Source: Odobenus rosmarus divergens
Lineage: Eukaryota; Chordata; Mammalia; Carnivora; Odobenidae
Direction: 5' to 3'
DNA: 64,000 nt
Assembly: GCF_000321225.1 (NCBI RefSeq)
Contig: NW_004451419.1
Span: 1,070,413-1,134,412, forward strand
A program made the translations under genes and the position numbers. The notes under the pieces were generated by a model, which saw nothing but the letters and a program-made list of their open reading frames with translations, had not been told where the DNA came from and did no database searches. Every line of letters begins with the position of its first letter. Position 1 is the stretch's first letter. Positions 1-35,843 of the stretch are shown in pieces.

Positions 1-2501
<2,501 letters not shown>

Positions 2502-3745
2502 GGCCTGCCCGGCGGCCGCACGGACAGACGGACAGGGCGCCGAGCGGGGAGGCAGGCCGCGGAGCAGGGTGGGCGGTGCCCGGGGGCACCCGGCCTCGCC
2601 CCATGCCCGGGTGCCCATGGAGGCCCACAGGGAAGCCAGGCTGGCTGCTGCCATGCGGCCACCTGATGGGGAGTAGCAGGGCGACCTGGCTCCCCCAGGC
2701 CCCTCCCTGCCATCGACTGCCCTAGGATACGGGGAGGGCCCAGGGCAGCCGTGGACGGCCAGCCTGTCCTCCTTCCAAGCTGGCAGAGGCAGGGAGAGAG
2801 AAACCACCTTAAAACAGGAATGGTTCTTTCTGGCTTTCCCAGGAGAGGAGCTCAGGCCAGGGTGGGATACAGGAGGAAATGTGACAGTCTAGAGTCAGGG
2901 TGGGGTCAGAGCAGCCCCCCCCCCCATAGCTCCCCGGTCTCCTGGAAAAGGAGCAAAGAAGGGGCATAGGAAGTCACAGGGCCTACAGTGTCCCCTGCTG
3001 GCCAATCCAGGTGAAGACCACTCTAATAGAGGCTCCAAGGACTACCAGTGCCCCCTGCTCCTCCCTCCTCCTCTAGGTTCTCCTTCCCCTCCTCCCATTC
3101 CTTCCCAACACAGAATTGTACCCCCATCCCCACTCTCTCCAAACCCTGTACTACCACCTTCCCCTTCTCGCCACATCTTACAGGGCTGCTGGACACAGTT
3201 GTATAGGCTGTGCACTGCACAAGGGCACCTCGTCCAAGGAGACACCATTTGCATCCTAGACTTGTATATTTATTATGGCAATTTTCCGAATCTTGAGGAA
3301 GGGGTGCCATTTTCCCTATTCGCACAAAGGCACCACAGGGGCTAACAGTGGGCCTGCCATCTTCGACACCAGTCAGAAGGACCCTACCCTCCCTTCTTCC
3401 GGGGTTTCCCTAGGAGCCAGCGAGGAGGCGACCTACTGGTTTTAGTTGGGAGAGCCAATCCAACTCCCTTCTTGCAAGCTGCCCTCCAAGGCCTGCCGCG
3501 CACCATCAAGGGTCCAGCGGGGGAGGCAGGCAGGGATCCCCCCCCTTCCCCGTTACGTCCCCAAGGCCCGGATTCCCCGAGCCCTGGCCCCTCTGGCACT
3601 CCGGAAGCGGTACTGTATCTCTCCAAGGCCTGTTCAAGCACTAAGTGCATTTACAAATCTCTGAGAATGTTTTTTTTTTATACTAAAATTGACCATTATA
3701 TTCTACTGTGAGAAGTGCAGTCTGCACTATATTGTTTTAAAAACG
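2502..3745 (+). other. FAM222A: FAM222A 3' untranslated region (end approximate)
   Basis: This region follows the TAA stop and has no open frame of interest. The 3' part (about 3600-3740) is AT-rich, with a T10 run and blocks that look conserved. I see no canonical AATAAA; the nearest variant is ACTAAA near 3682, so the end is a guess. Two CTCF-like CCCCTGCTGG/CCCCCTGCT motifs lie within it at 2986-3004 and 3044-3062. Confidence 0.5.
2986..3062 (-). promoter_or_regulatory. Pair of CTCF-like motifs in FAM222A 3'UTR
   Basis: CAGTGTCCCCTGCTGGCCA (2986-3004) and ACCAGTGCCCCCTGCTCCT (3044-3062) both resemble the reverse complement of the CTCF core. They share orientation and lie 58 bp apart. This is a motif match by eye only. 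Confidence 0.35.
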
Positions 3746-5859
3746 AAGAGAAAGAAAAAAGAAGGAAAACACAGATGGTGTCTCAGCTGTGGAATTGTTC
3801 TGTAGCTCTTGTTTTGTTCTTCCTTCCTTCCCTCCCTTAGGAGTAAAACGGGCCACCTCCTCCCCTGCTGACCGGGCACGGAGCCCTGAGGAAGCAGGCC
3901 AGGAGCCTCCTGGCACCCACCGCACTGGGCATTCTGTGGGTCATTTACTTCTCCAGCTCTTTAGGGGTGGACGCTGTCATGTACCCTGTTTATGTCAGCA
4001 CACAGGCTGAAGGCCACTGGGTCACGGCCAGTGATCGGTCTGCAGAGTGGCTGAGGCAGAACCAAGCCTGGGCCCCGTGGCTCGTTCCCTGAATGGTGCG
4101 GAGGTGGTCTGGGGATGGTGTCCCCCCCTGCATCACTACATTCCTTCCCAGCTTCTCCTCTGTTCCTGACACACTCCAAGCTTCCGTGGGGAACAGTGCG
4201 GCTGCGGGCAGGCCAAAGTGGCTGGGCAGCCCCAGCACACACCCACCCCAGGGTGCCGGCCGGGGGCGGATCTGCAGGAGTCCACCCAGGATGCTCAGCA
4301 TTTAGCAGGCACTTCATTTGTGCTGGGCCTCTTCATCTAGACTATATCTCCCTGGAGCCTCACCACGTCCTTGCAAGAGGCTCAGAGATGTGAAGTGACC
4401 TGCCTAAGGTCACACAGCAAGTCTGAAAAACTGGGGTTTGAACCCCATGGCATGGACTCTCTTTCGCATCCTGTCTCTGCCTTATCCCCTGGCAGGGGAG
4501 CCTGCCATCTGGCCTGGGGGCGCCTGGAGAGCCCCTAGTTTAATGCAGGCCTCCCCTCCCATGCACAGAGCCCCACCTGGGTGCCAGGCCCTTCTGAACT
4601 GGGTCAATGAACAAAGCACAGCACCCCTCACGCCCTGGGGAGCAGCCCAGGGGTGTGCCGGGTGATGAGCTGACCCAAGTCAGCGCTGTGCAGAAGGCCG
4701 CCGGGGGTGACCATAAGTGGTATGTAAGCGGCAGCTGACAAAGCGCTTTTCTGACCTCCCAAAACAGCCTCACAACTGCACCCTCAGATGTGTGACAAAA
4801 TCATCCCCATTTTACAGATGAGAACACAGAACCTGAAAACAGCCACAAGGACGCTAAGAGGGAGCCAGGTTCTGGCATCAGGACCCACACCCCGGCTCAG
4901 GCCATCTCCACACCCCCCAGATCTCTCCCGCAGCCTCCACCCTCACACGGAGCTGAAGTCCGCCTGCGGCCCCACAGCACCCCAGGAGGCCCAGCCTCCG
5001 GCGTGAACTAGAAGCATGTGGGAATCCTGGCTTTGCTACCTGGAGTGACCCTGAGCCAGACAGGGAATTTAAGGACACAACAGCACGGGGCAGGAACTTG
5101 GGGGAAGGGCAGAGCAGCGGGGTCTAGAGCCAGGTTTAGGGCTGGGTGGTGGCCTGTGGCTCAGCTATTCCCACCAATGTGGTCTCTGGGTAGCCCAGGC
5201 CCACCCCCACTGGGGCATCAAGGGAGTGCAAGGAGGCAAGACTGGAGCCACCCTTTAGGCCAGGTCCCCCTCATTTGGAGATGCGGGCTGAGGACAGACC
5301 CGCCTCTGCTCTGGGAAAACCTCACCCTCTGTGGGCTGGGTCGGCGGGTCCACACGCAGGGCGGTGGGAGCACGTGGTACAGACAGTCCCACTGGGGCGC
5401 TAGCCCTGTCCTAGCACCAGCTCCCCGGTGCCTTGGCCGGGCTCCTCCCTGGGAGCAGGGCTGGCTGATCTCAACGGGCCCTCCAGCGGGCAGCACTCCT
5501 GCCCTCCATTTATATAATCACCTTGGACTACCTGCCACACTGGAGGGACAGCGCAGGTGACAACGACATCGCCATCAATGCTACAACGGTCCACGGTCAC
5601 CGCAGGCAGACCAGTCCCCAGGCTCAGTGCTAAACAGTACCTAGTCCCCTCCTCGCCACTCAACAGGCACAGGTGCACGTCCCCACGGCGCAGGTGAGGC
5701 CAGTGAGGCCCCCAGAAGGGCAATCATTTTGCCCAAAGTCAGCTGACGGTGGAGAACGGAGAAGCAGCTGGGACAGAAGCCGGGCCTGACTCAGAGCCCG
5801 CCCTCGGCGCCGCTGCACTTTGCAGAAAACACAGACCCCCCCGCCCCCAGCCCCAAGCC

Positions 5860-5869
5860 CCAAATATGG
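5860..5869. promoter_or_regulatory. Perfect CArG box (SRF-type site)
   Basis: CCAAATATGG matches the SRF consensus CC(A/T)6GG exactly and is followed at once by a near-CArG, CCAATTTGG. Binding is inferred from the motif only. Confidence 0.35.
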
Positions 5870-6425
5870 CCAATTTGGCTCCAGCGCGGAGCTCCAGCGG
5901 GGGGTCCCGCGCTCCGAGGGCAGGACTTCGTGCTGGGTGAAGGGGCCGAAGGGGAGAATCTGCCATCTGTCTGCCCCCTACCTCAGGCAGAACCGCGAGC
6001 CTTTCTCTAGGTCTCCCGTGGGGACACGGCTCCTTCTCTCCCTTTAGCCGTCTTGGGCTCACACCGCTTAGAGCTGAGCTGTCCAACGTGGTCGCCACGT
6101 GTGGCTGCCACATAACCTCCCCTAGGTGACACCTCCTGTCATTAACAACTGCTAGAAGATCATCACCCCATCTTAGACATCAGAGCAGCCCCAGAGGGGC
6201 GGGAAAGCTTGGGCAAATATCTGAGCGGAGGGGCCGGTGCGGGGGACACTCACCTTTCCGGGGTAGCTCTGTGCTTTCCTACCCGCCGGCCTTTAGAGCA
6301 CCTCCCCACTCCTGGAGAGGGCAAGCAGACAAGGTCAACCCCTGAACTTGCCTGGCAACAGCCAACGACTTCAGCTTCTCAACTCGGAACCTACATTCTG
6401 GCTGCCACCTGGGCAGGACTCCGCC

Positions 6426-6476
6426 CCCACGTGGGTCCCACGTGCACGCTGTCCCACGTCACACCGCGCCTGCGCA
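6426..6476. promoter_or_regulatory. Cluster of CACGTG/CACGTC boxes with an NRF1-like site
   Basis: CCCACGTGGG (6426-6435), CCCACGTGC (6437-6445), CCCACGTCA (6453-6461) and GCGCCTGCGCA (6466-6476) fall within about 50 bp of CpG-containing DNA, although the surroundings are otherwise ordinary. The first two are E-boxes that also contain the ACGTG core of hypoxia response elements. The last matches the NRF1 palindrome pattern. Confidence 0.4.
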
Positions 6477-6576
6477 ACCCGGGCTGGTTCAAGGGCCTTC
6501 ATGGGCCCCACCTGCCGCCTGCGCGGGCCTGGAAGGTGGGGCCCAGCCAGGGGCACCGGTGGCCAGAAGGATTTCT

Positions 6577-6781
6577 GGGTTTTGTTGTTTTTGTTGTTGT
6601 TTTTTTTTAAGATTTTATTTGTCTATTTGAGAGAGAGCGGGCACTGGCGGGGCAGAGGAAGAGGGAGAAGCAGACTCCCCGCTGAGCAGGGAGACCAACA
6701 CAGGGCTGATCCCAGGACCCCGGGATCATGACCTGAGCAGAAGGCAGACGCTTAACCAAATGAGCCACCCACGTGCCCCAT
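6577..6781 (-). mobile_element. CAN-SINE (carnivore tRNA-derived SINE)
   Basis: The element is in minus orientation. A T-rich tail with 'aagattttattt' starts near 6600, and the tRNA-derived head (reverse complement of 'ggctcatttggttaagcg') is near 6750-6775. It is flanked by an 8-bp direct repeat GGATTTCT at 6569-6576 and 6782-6789. Confidence 0.9.
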
Positions 6782-8030
6782 GGATTTCTATTTAAATTAC
6801 CAGCGGGGCCAGCTCCCTGAGACAGCAGTAGTGGGAGGGGAGGAGGCAGGAAAACTGGCCCTGGTTGACTCCATATATGACCCTGGGGGGACTTGTGGGG
6901 CCTCTCCGAGCCTCAATTTCAAATCTGTCAAAGGAGGTGGTGGCCTCTGAAGGCCCGGGATGTCCCCAGGTGATGTGTGATCAGGATGACAGGGCAAACA
7001 AGTCCCGTGGCAGTCCCAGGGCAGTGGCGCCTAGCGGTTGAGGCTCAGACAGACCTGGTTCCAGTCCTGACACGGCCCCTCATGAGCATGTGGCCTTTGG
7101 CAAGTGACCACCCCTCTTTGAGCCACCTATTTCTCCACCGCAAGAGAGACTGATATCACAAGCACATTACAACCACTTGGGGTTGAACGTAGGAAACAGG
7201 TGGTCAGGTCCCCTAGGGAACAGAGCCTGCTTGGGAGAAGATGCCCCAAAAATTAGGCATGTTATTTCTGTCATCACCTGGTCCAGCTGCTTTCACCTTG
7301 GAAAATGGGTTTCCAGGTTAAAAGAGTTAGAGAAACAGACGCATCCCCCTCCCCCCACCTTAGAGATGCATAAATAATATTATCATGTTAAAGGCTCTGA
7401 AAAGTCCTGCAGGCAAGGTACCCTTTTAGCTTTAACCCAGCATTTCCCTAATATTTTTGATCACCTAAGTTTTTGTTTCTATCCATTAACATCCCAAGGA
7501 ACAAATACTTCAGGAAATACCGAGTCTTACCTCTTGTGTTGCAATTAGGGAAACTGAGTAAGTTCCTTCCTCTCTCTGGTGACGTGTGGCCCTCAGTTTC
7601 CCCAGTTGGCGGAGCAAGGACTGGAATCCAACCCTGACTTGGAGTCATTGGGCCTCAATTCTGGGGCCACCACATCCTAATTGGTCTTTGTTCACCGTGT
7701 TGTGCTAGGCCGGAAGGAGGGAAAAGACCCTAAAGGAGAGAGAAGGAAGCCCTCATTTGACTAGTGGGGGTGTACCCTGATTTTGAAAATGACAAAATGA
7801 GGTTCAGAGAGGGAAGGCAACTTGCCTGAGGGCACACAGCAACTAGGTTCTAGACTCTCCAGAGGCAGACCTGGGCTACCTTCTCTCCTTGTCGGGAGGT
7901 GAGGGAATTCCTGAGTCTTAGAGCCTCAGGGCGCACCTAATGGGGAGCTCAGCTAGGGGCTCTTCCTGGCCAAGTTGGCTGGTTCCAGGTTCCCTCTCGC
8001 CTCTTCTGAGGAGGCCTCTGGGTGTGACTA

Positions 8031-8049
8031 CAGCGGCCCCTGGTGGCCA
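8031..8049 (-). promoter_or_regulatory. Strong CTCF-like motif
   Basis: CAGCGGCCCCTGGTGGCCA closely matches the reverse complement of the CTCF consensus. It is a single site in intergenic DNA between two convergent genes, a typical place for a boundary element. Function is inferred. Confidence 0.5.
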
Positions 8050-10725
8050 ATCTCCAGGATCAGCAGTCCCACCCTGCATAGGCCAAAGGCTGATTGGTGA
8101 GATCAGGTGGATGCATCCCCAAACGAGATGGGGGTCTGGGGGTAATAGCAAGCGGGACCCTCTGATGTCACTGAGCACCTGGAGATTCTGAGAAGACTCT
8201 GCTGGAATCTGGGTACCTGGGTTCCAGTCCCAGCTCCACCCAACCTCCCCTGTCTTCACCTGTTAGAACCCATTACAGCCTCTTACGGTGGAGAAAGGGA
8301 TGTGCACACACTTTGAAAAGGCCAAAACACTAGGTAAAAAAAATCCTGCCAAATCCCTAGAAGGGTTCTCCTCCTAAGACGGAGGGGGAAAATCCTGACT
8401 CCACTGCATCTAGGCTGTGTGTTCTTAGGCAAGTGTGTTTACTTCACTGGGGCTCAGTTTCTTCATCTGTAAATAGGGATCAAAATGTATTCTTGTATCT
8501 CCATGATTTGGGCAAGGTATCAGGAAACCCTGACTCATTGGTTTAAATGAGAAAGAAAAATTTTTATCTCCAACAATCATAAGAAGCCCTAAGGTAGGGC
8601 GGCCCCAGGGTCAGTTAATTCAACAGCTCAATGGTATCATCCAAGACCCCTTTCCATCTTTCCATTCTACCAAGCCCCTTCATGGTCACAAAATGGCTGC
8701 TGCAGTTCCAGGCATCACATCACAAACCTGGCAGTGCCCAGCAAAGACAGTGTCTTCCTAGATTTCTCTTATTTTCCCAGAATCCCCCCTCCTTCGGCAG
8801 GCTTCCCCTTTTGTCTCATAGGTCAGAACTCATAGGTTCACATGGCAGTTCCTCAACCAATCCCTAGTAAGGGAAATAGAGTCACAGTGGTTGGCTCAGG
8901 GAAGCCCCTGACTGTGGAGCAGAGTGGAGAACTCTGAACAAAACAGGTGCTGTGAAGAAGGAAGAGGGGACATGGTTTCTGGAGAGGCCTCAAACACCCG
9001 TCCTTCAGTTCCCACACGTGGGTCCTGAGACGCAAGCACCAAACACTGAGCACAGTGCCTACCACTCCATGTGCACCTGCCTCCTCCTCTCCGTGATTCC
9101 CTCCAAGAGAAGATGCCCAGCCCATCCTCCCTCCCTGGGCTTGGGTCTCTGCGGCCAGTGCCTTTTCCGTCCTGCCCTCTGCCCCCCCCACCACCCCTCC
9201 TTTTGCTTCATCTCATAAGCCTGGGGTGAACGAAGATCTCCCCATTGCCCACGATGGCTTTGGGCTCCTGAAAATGAAAAGGTAGGGGGTGCTTGATTCT
9301 CATGCCAATGCTTTCGCCAGGGAGTCAACAATTAATAACAGTATGAATAGAGGCCCAGAGTCTTTAACGGCTCCGTCCAAACAACCGAAATGATCAGAAC
9401 ACACATCTTCCAGGCGAGGTGTGGAGGCTGCTGGCTACGACGTTAGTACGTTCGGAAATGTCAGGAGTGTGCGTTCCGGGGAGATGAACAGTGTGGTTGA
9501 AAATGGCTTTTGATTTTTAAAAAATCCCCAGCATTCATCTAAAACAATAATAACAGCTAATAATAACAGGGCATGTAATAATGAAGTATTCATAGGCATA
9601 AGAGGTAATTGTTCAATTAAGATCTGAGAGTTTCTGAGACTGTCTTTTCTGATGGGGTTCCATTGTTTTTGACTCTAGTAGCACTAATTATTTCCCAGTA
9701 GTACTTTAAACTTGAGATGAAAAAAGCCCTCCTGTCAAATATGACATACAAGTGCTTTATCATTATTAAATACACATACACGCACATAATAAGAAATCCG
9801 GGTTGGAATAAAGTTAGGGGTATGTTCAAAGAGAGAGAGGATTCTAAATGGGAGCCGACAGTCTCGGGGGGCTCAGCGAAAGTGGCAGGTGACAGCCAGG
9901 GTCTACAGGGCAGAGGGGCGACCTGGCCTTTCCACCTGTCACCCCTCAGGCGTCAGAGTGTTTTCTCTCCAGAATGGGCTCCGAGGGCAGAGTACAAGCA
10001 TTCGAATCCCACCTCTACCACTTCCCAGCCAGGTGCCCTGGGTAAGAGTCTTCACTTCTCTGAGCCCTGGTTTCCTCATCTGAAACATGGGTGTAGTGGA
10101 TATTCTGCATCCATTAGTTATTGCCACAAAATCGATGCCTGCCCTTAAAAAAAATAACCACTGCAAAAACTCATTGGCCTGGGAGAACGATTCTTTCTCA
10201 TGCATCTTTGGGGTTCCTCTGATGTCACCCAGGCTTGCTGCGCTGCATGGATCTCTCAGCCTCCTTTGGGGGGGGAGGGGCTAGCCCAGGTATGTCCCTT
10301 AACATGCCATTGATTAAAATAAATCTCACAGTCAAGCCAGGGATGCAAAATTGTGCTTTGCCCACAGTGGGAGAACTCCATAAGGCTCTCTTGCAAATTC
10401 ACGGGCAGAGCGAAGAGTGGGGAAGCGGGCCATTGCCACGGTTTGGCACAGGTACTGACGTTGCAAGTCTCCTCGGGAAATGCCCCCATTCCAGTCCCTG
10501 TGGCCTGGGGGAAGCCAATGCCCTCCCGGGCTCCAGCTCTGCCTCTCGGAGGTCCCGAGGGATTAGCCGGTTTCGTAAAGTCGTTGAGGGGAAGGGTGGG
10601 CATCTGGAAAAAGGCCTGCGGCATCCACTAGCCGGCCCAGTCACTACGGATTCCTGGCAGGAGGAAGGAACTACCTTTCTCCGTTTGCCCGTCAGCTTTA
10701 GGACCCTGCAGCTTCCTGCCTGCTG

Positions 10726-10840
10726 ATTGGCTGACGCAGGAGACACGTGATGCTATTCTGGCCAATAATACAAGAGGGGAGGTCGTTCGGGAAAGGTTTC
10801 CGCCCGCATAAAAGGGGACGCGAGAAGAAACACCATCGTT
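10726..10840 (+). promoter_or_regulatory. Candidate TATA/CCAAT promoter (+ strand)
   Basis: The order and spacing are classical: inverted CCAAT (ATTGG, 10726-10730), E-box CACGTG (10744-10749), CCAAT (10762-10766), and CATAAAAGG (10807-10815), a TATA variant like that of beta-globin. A start about 30 bp after the TATA box, near 10838, would put the CCAAT at about -75. Transcription would run into the adjacent minisatellite and then antisense into the TRPV4 3'UTR. No known gene starts here. An LTR origin is possible but I recognise no LTR. Confidence 0.4.
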
Positions 10841-10849
10841 ACTCTCCTC

Positions 10850-11700
10850 AAGCCAACGTTGTCCTTCCCGCCAATCTCACCCCGCCCACCTGCATTACTC
10901 TCCCCCACCCACAGTACCCTTTCCACCAATATCACTCTCCTCCCACCATGACTCCACCCACCCTCATTACTCACCCCACCAACATTAATCTGCCCAGCAT
11001 TACTCTCCTCCCACCAACATGACTTTTCCCAGCCAACATTACTCTTCCACCTGCGTTATTCCCACCTGCAGGGGAATAATAATATTCTCTCCCTCCAAAA
11101 AAACCCTTTCCCTCCAATACCCTTTCCATCAGTATTACTCTCCCCAACATTACTCATTCTCACCAACATTACTCTTTCCCACCAACATTACTCTTCTCGC
11201 ACCAGTATTACTCTTCCCACCAATATTACTCTTTCCATCAATATTACTCTCCCGACCATTACTCTTTCCACCAATATTACTCTCCTCCCACCATTACTCT
11301 AGCCACCAGCATTACTATCCCCCTACCGACATTAATCCGCACCAGCATTACTCTCCTCCCATCAACATTACTCTCCCCCCACTATTCTTTCCCACTAACA
11401 TTACTCTTTCCCACCAACATTACTCTCCCACACCAACATTAATTACTCTTCCGCATCAGCATTACTCTTCTCCACCATTACTCTCCCCTCACCAATATTA
11501 CTGGTGCGCCAATATTACTCTCCTCCACCAATATTACTCTTTCCCGCAAACATTACTCTCTCCTACCAACATTACTCTTTCCTGCCAACATGACCCTCCC
11601 TACACCTCTGTTCTCTCCCTGCCACTAACATTACTCTGCCCAGCATTACTCCCCTACCCAGCCAACATTACTCCTCCCCCATTCCCTTTGACTCCATCTT
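10850..11700 (+). repeat. Degenerate CCAACATTACTCT minisatellite
   Basis: About 40 diverged copies of an 15-20 bp unit of the form CYACCAAYATTACTCTYC run for about 850 bp. One interruption at about 11065-11130 is less regular. The + strand is pyrimidine-rich and A-poor except for the AACATTA core. Because the unit rarely makes stops, it leaves a 246-codon open frame (11019-11759), which I read as a repeat artefact. Confidence 0.85.
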
Positions 11701-11914
11701 CTCCCTCCACTCCAATCTCACTCACATCTCTTAGGCTCACGCCACCACCGCCACCCTGAGTCCAGCCTCCAGCCACCACCCTGAACACCACCTTGGTCAC
11801 TACCACTGCTCCTCGTTCTCATCCCCGCCCCCCACCAGCATTTCTGAGCTCCCCCGTCTTGCTGCTGTCATCCCCATGCCCATTACCACTCCCCCCATCA
11901 TCATCCCTACCATC

Positions 11915-12477
11915 TTCACCATCAGTGAATGAACCTTTATTGGGCCCCGACAAACACCAGACCATTTACAGAACACACTGAAGGCATGGCCCCACCCCAA
12001 CGCAAAGCCAGCATGCTGCTGCACAGGGTGCCGTGTGCAGCCCAGGGCCCAGGCTGGGGCTGGGGTTGGACGGCGGTGACCTGGAATGGGGTCCTGAGGC
12101 CTCTGCCAGATCCCTCTGAGGGCGAGGATCATACCACTTTCCTGAGAGCAGAGCAAATAAATAATGGAGAGGCAGGGCACTGAGCCCCCGTGGGCAGAGA
12201 GGCCCTTGCCTTGGCTTATGTGACTCCATGGGAGTGAGACAGGCAGTCAGGAGCCTCATGCCCCGGGGTGGGGAGGCGGAGCTGGGGGCAGGAGCCTGGG
12301 GGCCAGAGGGTCCTGGGGGCTCCCCTTCATCTGCGTCCAGCCCTCGCCTCTGGAGGTCAAAGGAGCACGTGAGGGACGCCCCCGGGAGGCATCGCTGAAA
12401 TGCAGGTGGAGTAGAAACAGGCGGGTGGAGGGATGGGCTTGGGCTGCAGGCCAGAGACCCTGCCCCGCCCACAGCCC
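11915..12477 (-). other. TRPV4: TRPV4 3' untranslated region
   Basis: It runs from the stop codon to just past the AATAAA signal at 11936-11941 (seen as TTTATT on +). A cleavage site 10-25 nt beyond the signal gives a UTR of about 550 nt. There are no interspersed repeats in it. Confidence 0.75.
11936..11941 (-). terminator. TRPV4: TRPV4 polyadenylation signal AATAAA
   Basis: This canonical hexamer lies about 540 nt downstream of the TRPV4 stop. It is the first good signal on the transcribed strand. Confidence 0.75.
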
Positions 12478-34258
<21,781 letters not shown>

Positions 34259-35554
34259 TTAGGGACCTGGAAACGCAAATGTGCCTCAGGTCCAACCACC
34301 CTGGGCATTAGCTGGAGGAGGAAGGGCCTCAGAGTCACCCCTGGGCCCCCAAACCTGGAGCCTGGGGCTTACTCCTGCCCGACCCAGCCAGCTTCGGAGC
34401 CCCACAGAGCAGGGTTCAAATCCGGGCTCCACACTCAGCAACCGTGTGGCATTGGGCAAGCTGATTTCACAGCCTTGGTTTTCTCACCTGTAACATGGGG
34501 GCGTCCAAACAGAGAGCATGCATCCCCGTGGTCAGCCCGGCGCCCCGGAAGCACTGACTAAAACATAACCGTTAAACGCAAGCTCCGGGCCCAGCAGGTG
34601 CTCAGAGAACACAGGCGCGAACCCACTGTGTGAGCCAGCGTTCCTCCAGCTCTCCTACCGCCATCCTTATGACTCCCCTTTTGAGGAGGAGGAAACTGAG
34701 TTCCCAAAACTATAGCTGACTTGCCACAGTGCAAAACCTCAGCTCCCCAAGGCCAAGCGCTGCTGGTCCCTTCCCTCCCCTGTTGTTCTGGCTAACTCCT
34801 ACCCACCTGTGTTCCCAGCTCAATTGTCCCTTCCTCCAGGAAGCCCTCCCTGACCATCTGTCCATGGGACTAGTTCATTCCCGGGCCATGAGCACCAGGA
34901 GGCAGGGGATGCCTCTGTCCCGTTTACTCCCACGTCCCCATCACCTAGAAGGGTGCCACACAGACAGAGGTATGATTTGTTTCCGTTTCTCAGATGGAGA
35001 GACTGGAGCTTTACGAGGGGCAGCCACACAGCTTCTAGGGAGAAGAGCTGGACTTGCACCCAGGTCTCCCTAGCTCTGGGCCCAGCGGTTAAGCAGGAGC
35101 AAGGACAGGGAGGAGGAAGGCCCCGCGGGCTGGCTGGCAGGCCAAGGCCCTCTGCGGCACACTGCTGGGCGGGCGGGGCTGGGCACTGAGGCCCAGTTTC
35201 CTGGAACTTTCGCCACCCCTCCCGGCCTGCAGGGAGATGTCTGAAAAGCTCTCTTTTCTAGGTCTTCCTCTCCTAAACCAACACATGAGCAACGGAGCAA
35301 ATAAACACTGGTTCCTGCCTTGTTGGTTTTGTGACCGCCAAGAGAGAAGGCTGAGGCCAGAGAGGTGGGGGCACCGCCAGAGGCCTCTCCTGGGGGGTAC
35401 AGCGGGGCTTACAGAGGATCAGCACTCCTGCTGGGGACTGGCCCTTCTCTGGGCCCCAGTGGGGAGGGAGAGCCTGGACTCTGGAGTTATTCAGGCCTGG
35501 GTTCTAGGCTCAGCTGCTAGTGACATGCAGTGTGACCTTGGGAAAGTTACTTTA

Positions 35555-35595
35555 GCTCGGCCTGCAAGGGAACGGGAGGGGCGTCGGGCGGAGGC
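35555..35595 (-). repeat. 41-bp exact copy of the TRPV4 exon 2 3' splice site
   Basis: Identical to 34058-34098, base for base, in the same orientation. It contains the pyrimidine tract, the TTGCAG acceptor and the first 7 exon bases. It replaces part of a MIR, between 'gggaaagttactttag' and 'ccacctgagcctcagg'. Confidence 0.95.
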
Positions 35596-35634
35596 CACCT
35601 GAGCCTCAGGTCCCTCCCCTTTGAAATGGGTGCA

Positions 35635-35843
35635 GGGGTGCCTGGGTGGCTCAGTTGGTGAAGCATCTGGCTCTTGGTTTCGGCTCAGGATATGATCTCA
35701 GGGTCATGAGATCAAGCCCCGTGTCGGGCTCTGTGCTCAGAGGGCAGTCTGTTTGTCCCTCTCCCTTTTCCCTCTGCCCCTCCCCTTGCTCTCTGTCTCT
35801 AAAAATGAATAAATAAAATCTTTAAATAAAATAAGATAAAATA
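35635..35843 (+). mobile_element. CAN-SINE in TRPV4 intron 1
   Basis: Head 'gggtgcctgggtggctcag' and tail with AATAAATAAAATC. Target duplication AAATGGGTGCA (35624-35634) / AAATGGGTACA (35844-35854), one mismatch. It inserted into the tail of the disrupted MIR. Confidence 0.93.

Larger units (their letters stand above)
3746..10700. other. Intergenic region between FAM222A and the TRPV4 3' end
   Basis: No coding gene is recognisable here. It contains old MIR fragments at about 4300-4445 (-), 4740-4880 (-), 7035-7175 (+), 7780-7880 (-), 8390-8500 (+) and 9985-10100 (+), and one CAN-SINE (6577-6781). An AT-rich tract lies at about 9500-9830. Candidate regulatory motifs near 5860, 6430-6476 and 8031 are listed separately. 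The region 10100-10700 holds unclassified sequence leading into a candidate promoter. Confidence 0.7.

Noticed and set aside
11019..11759. 246-codon frame across the minisatellite
   Set aside because: Repeat-driven; reads as PTNITLSHQHYS repeats without any protein family.
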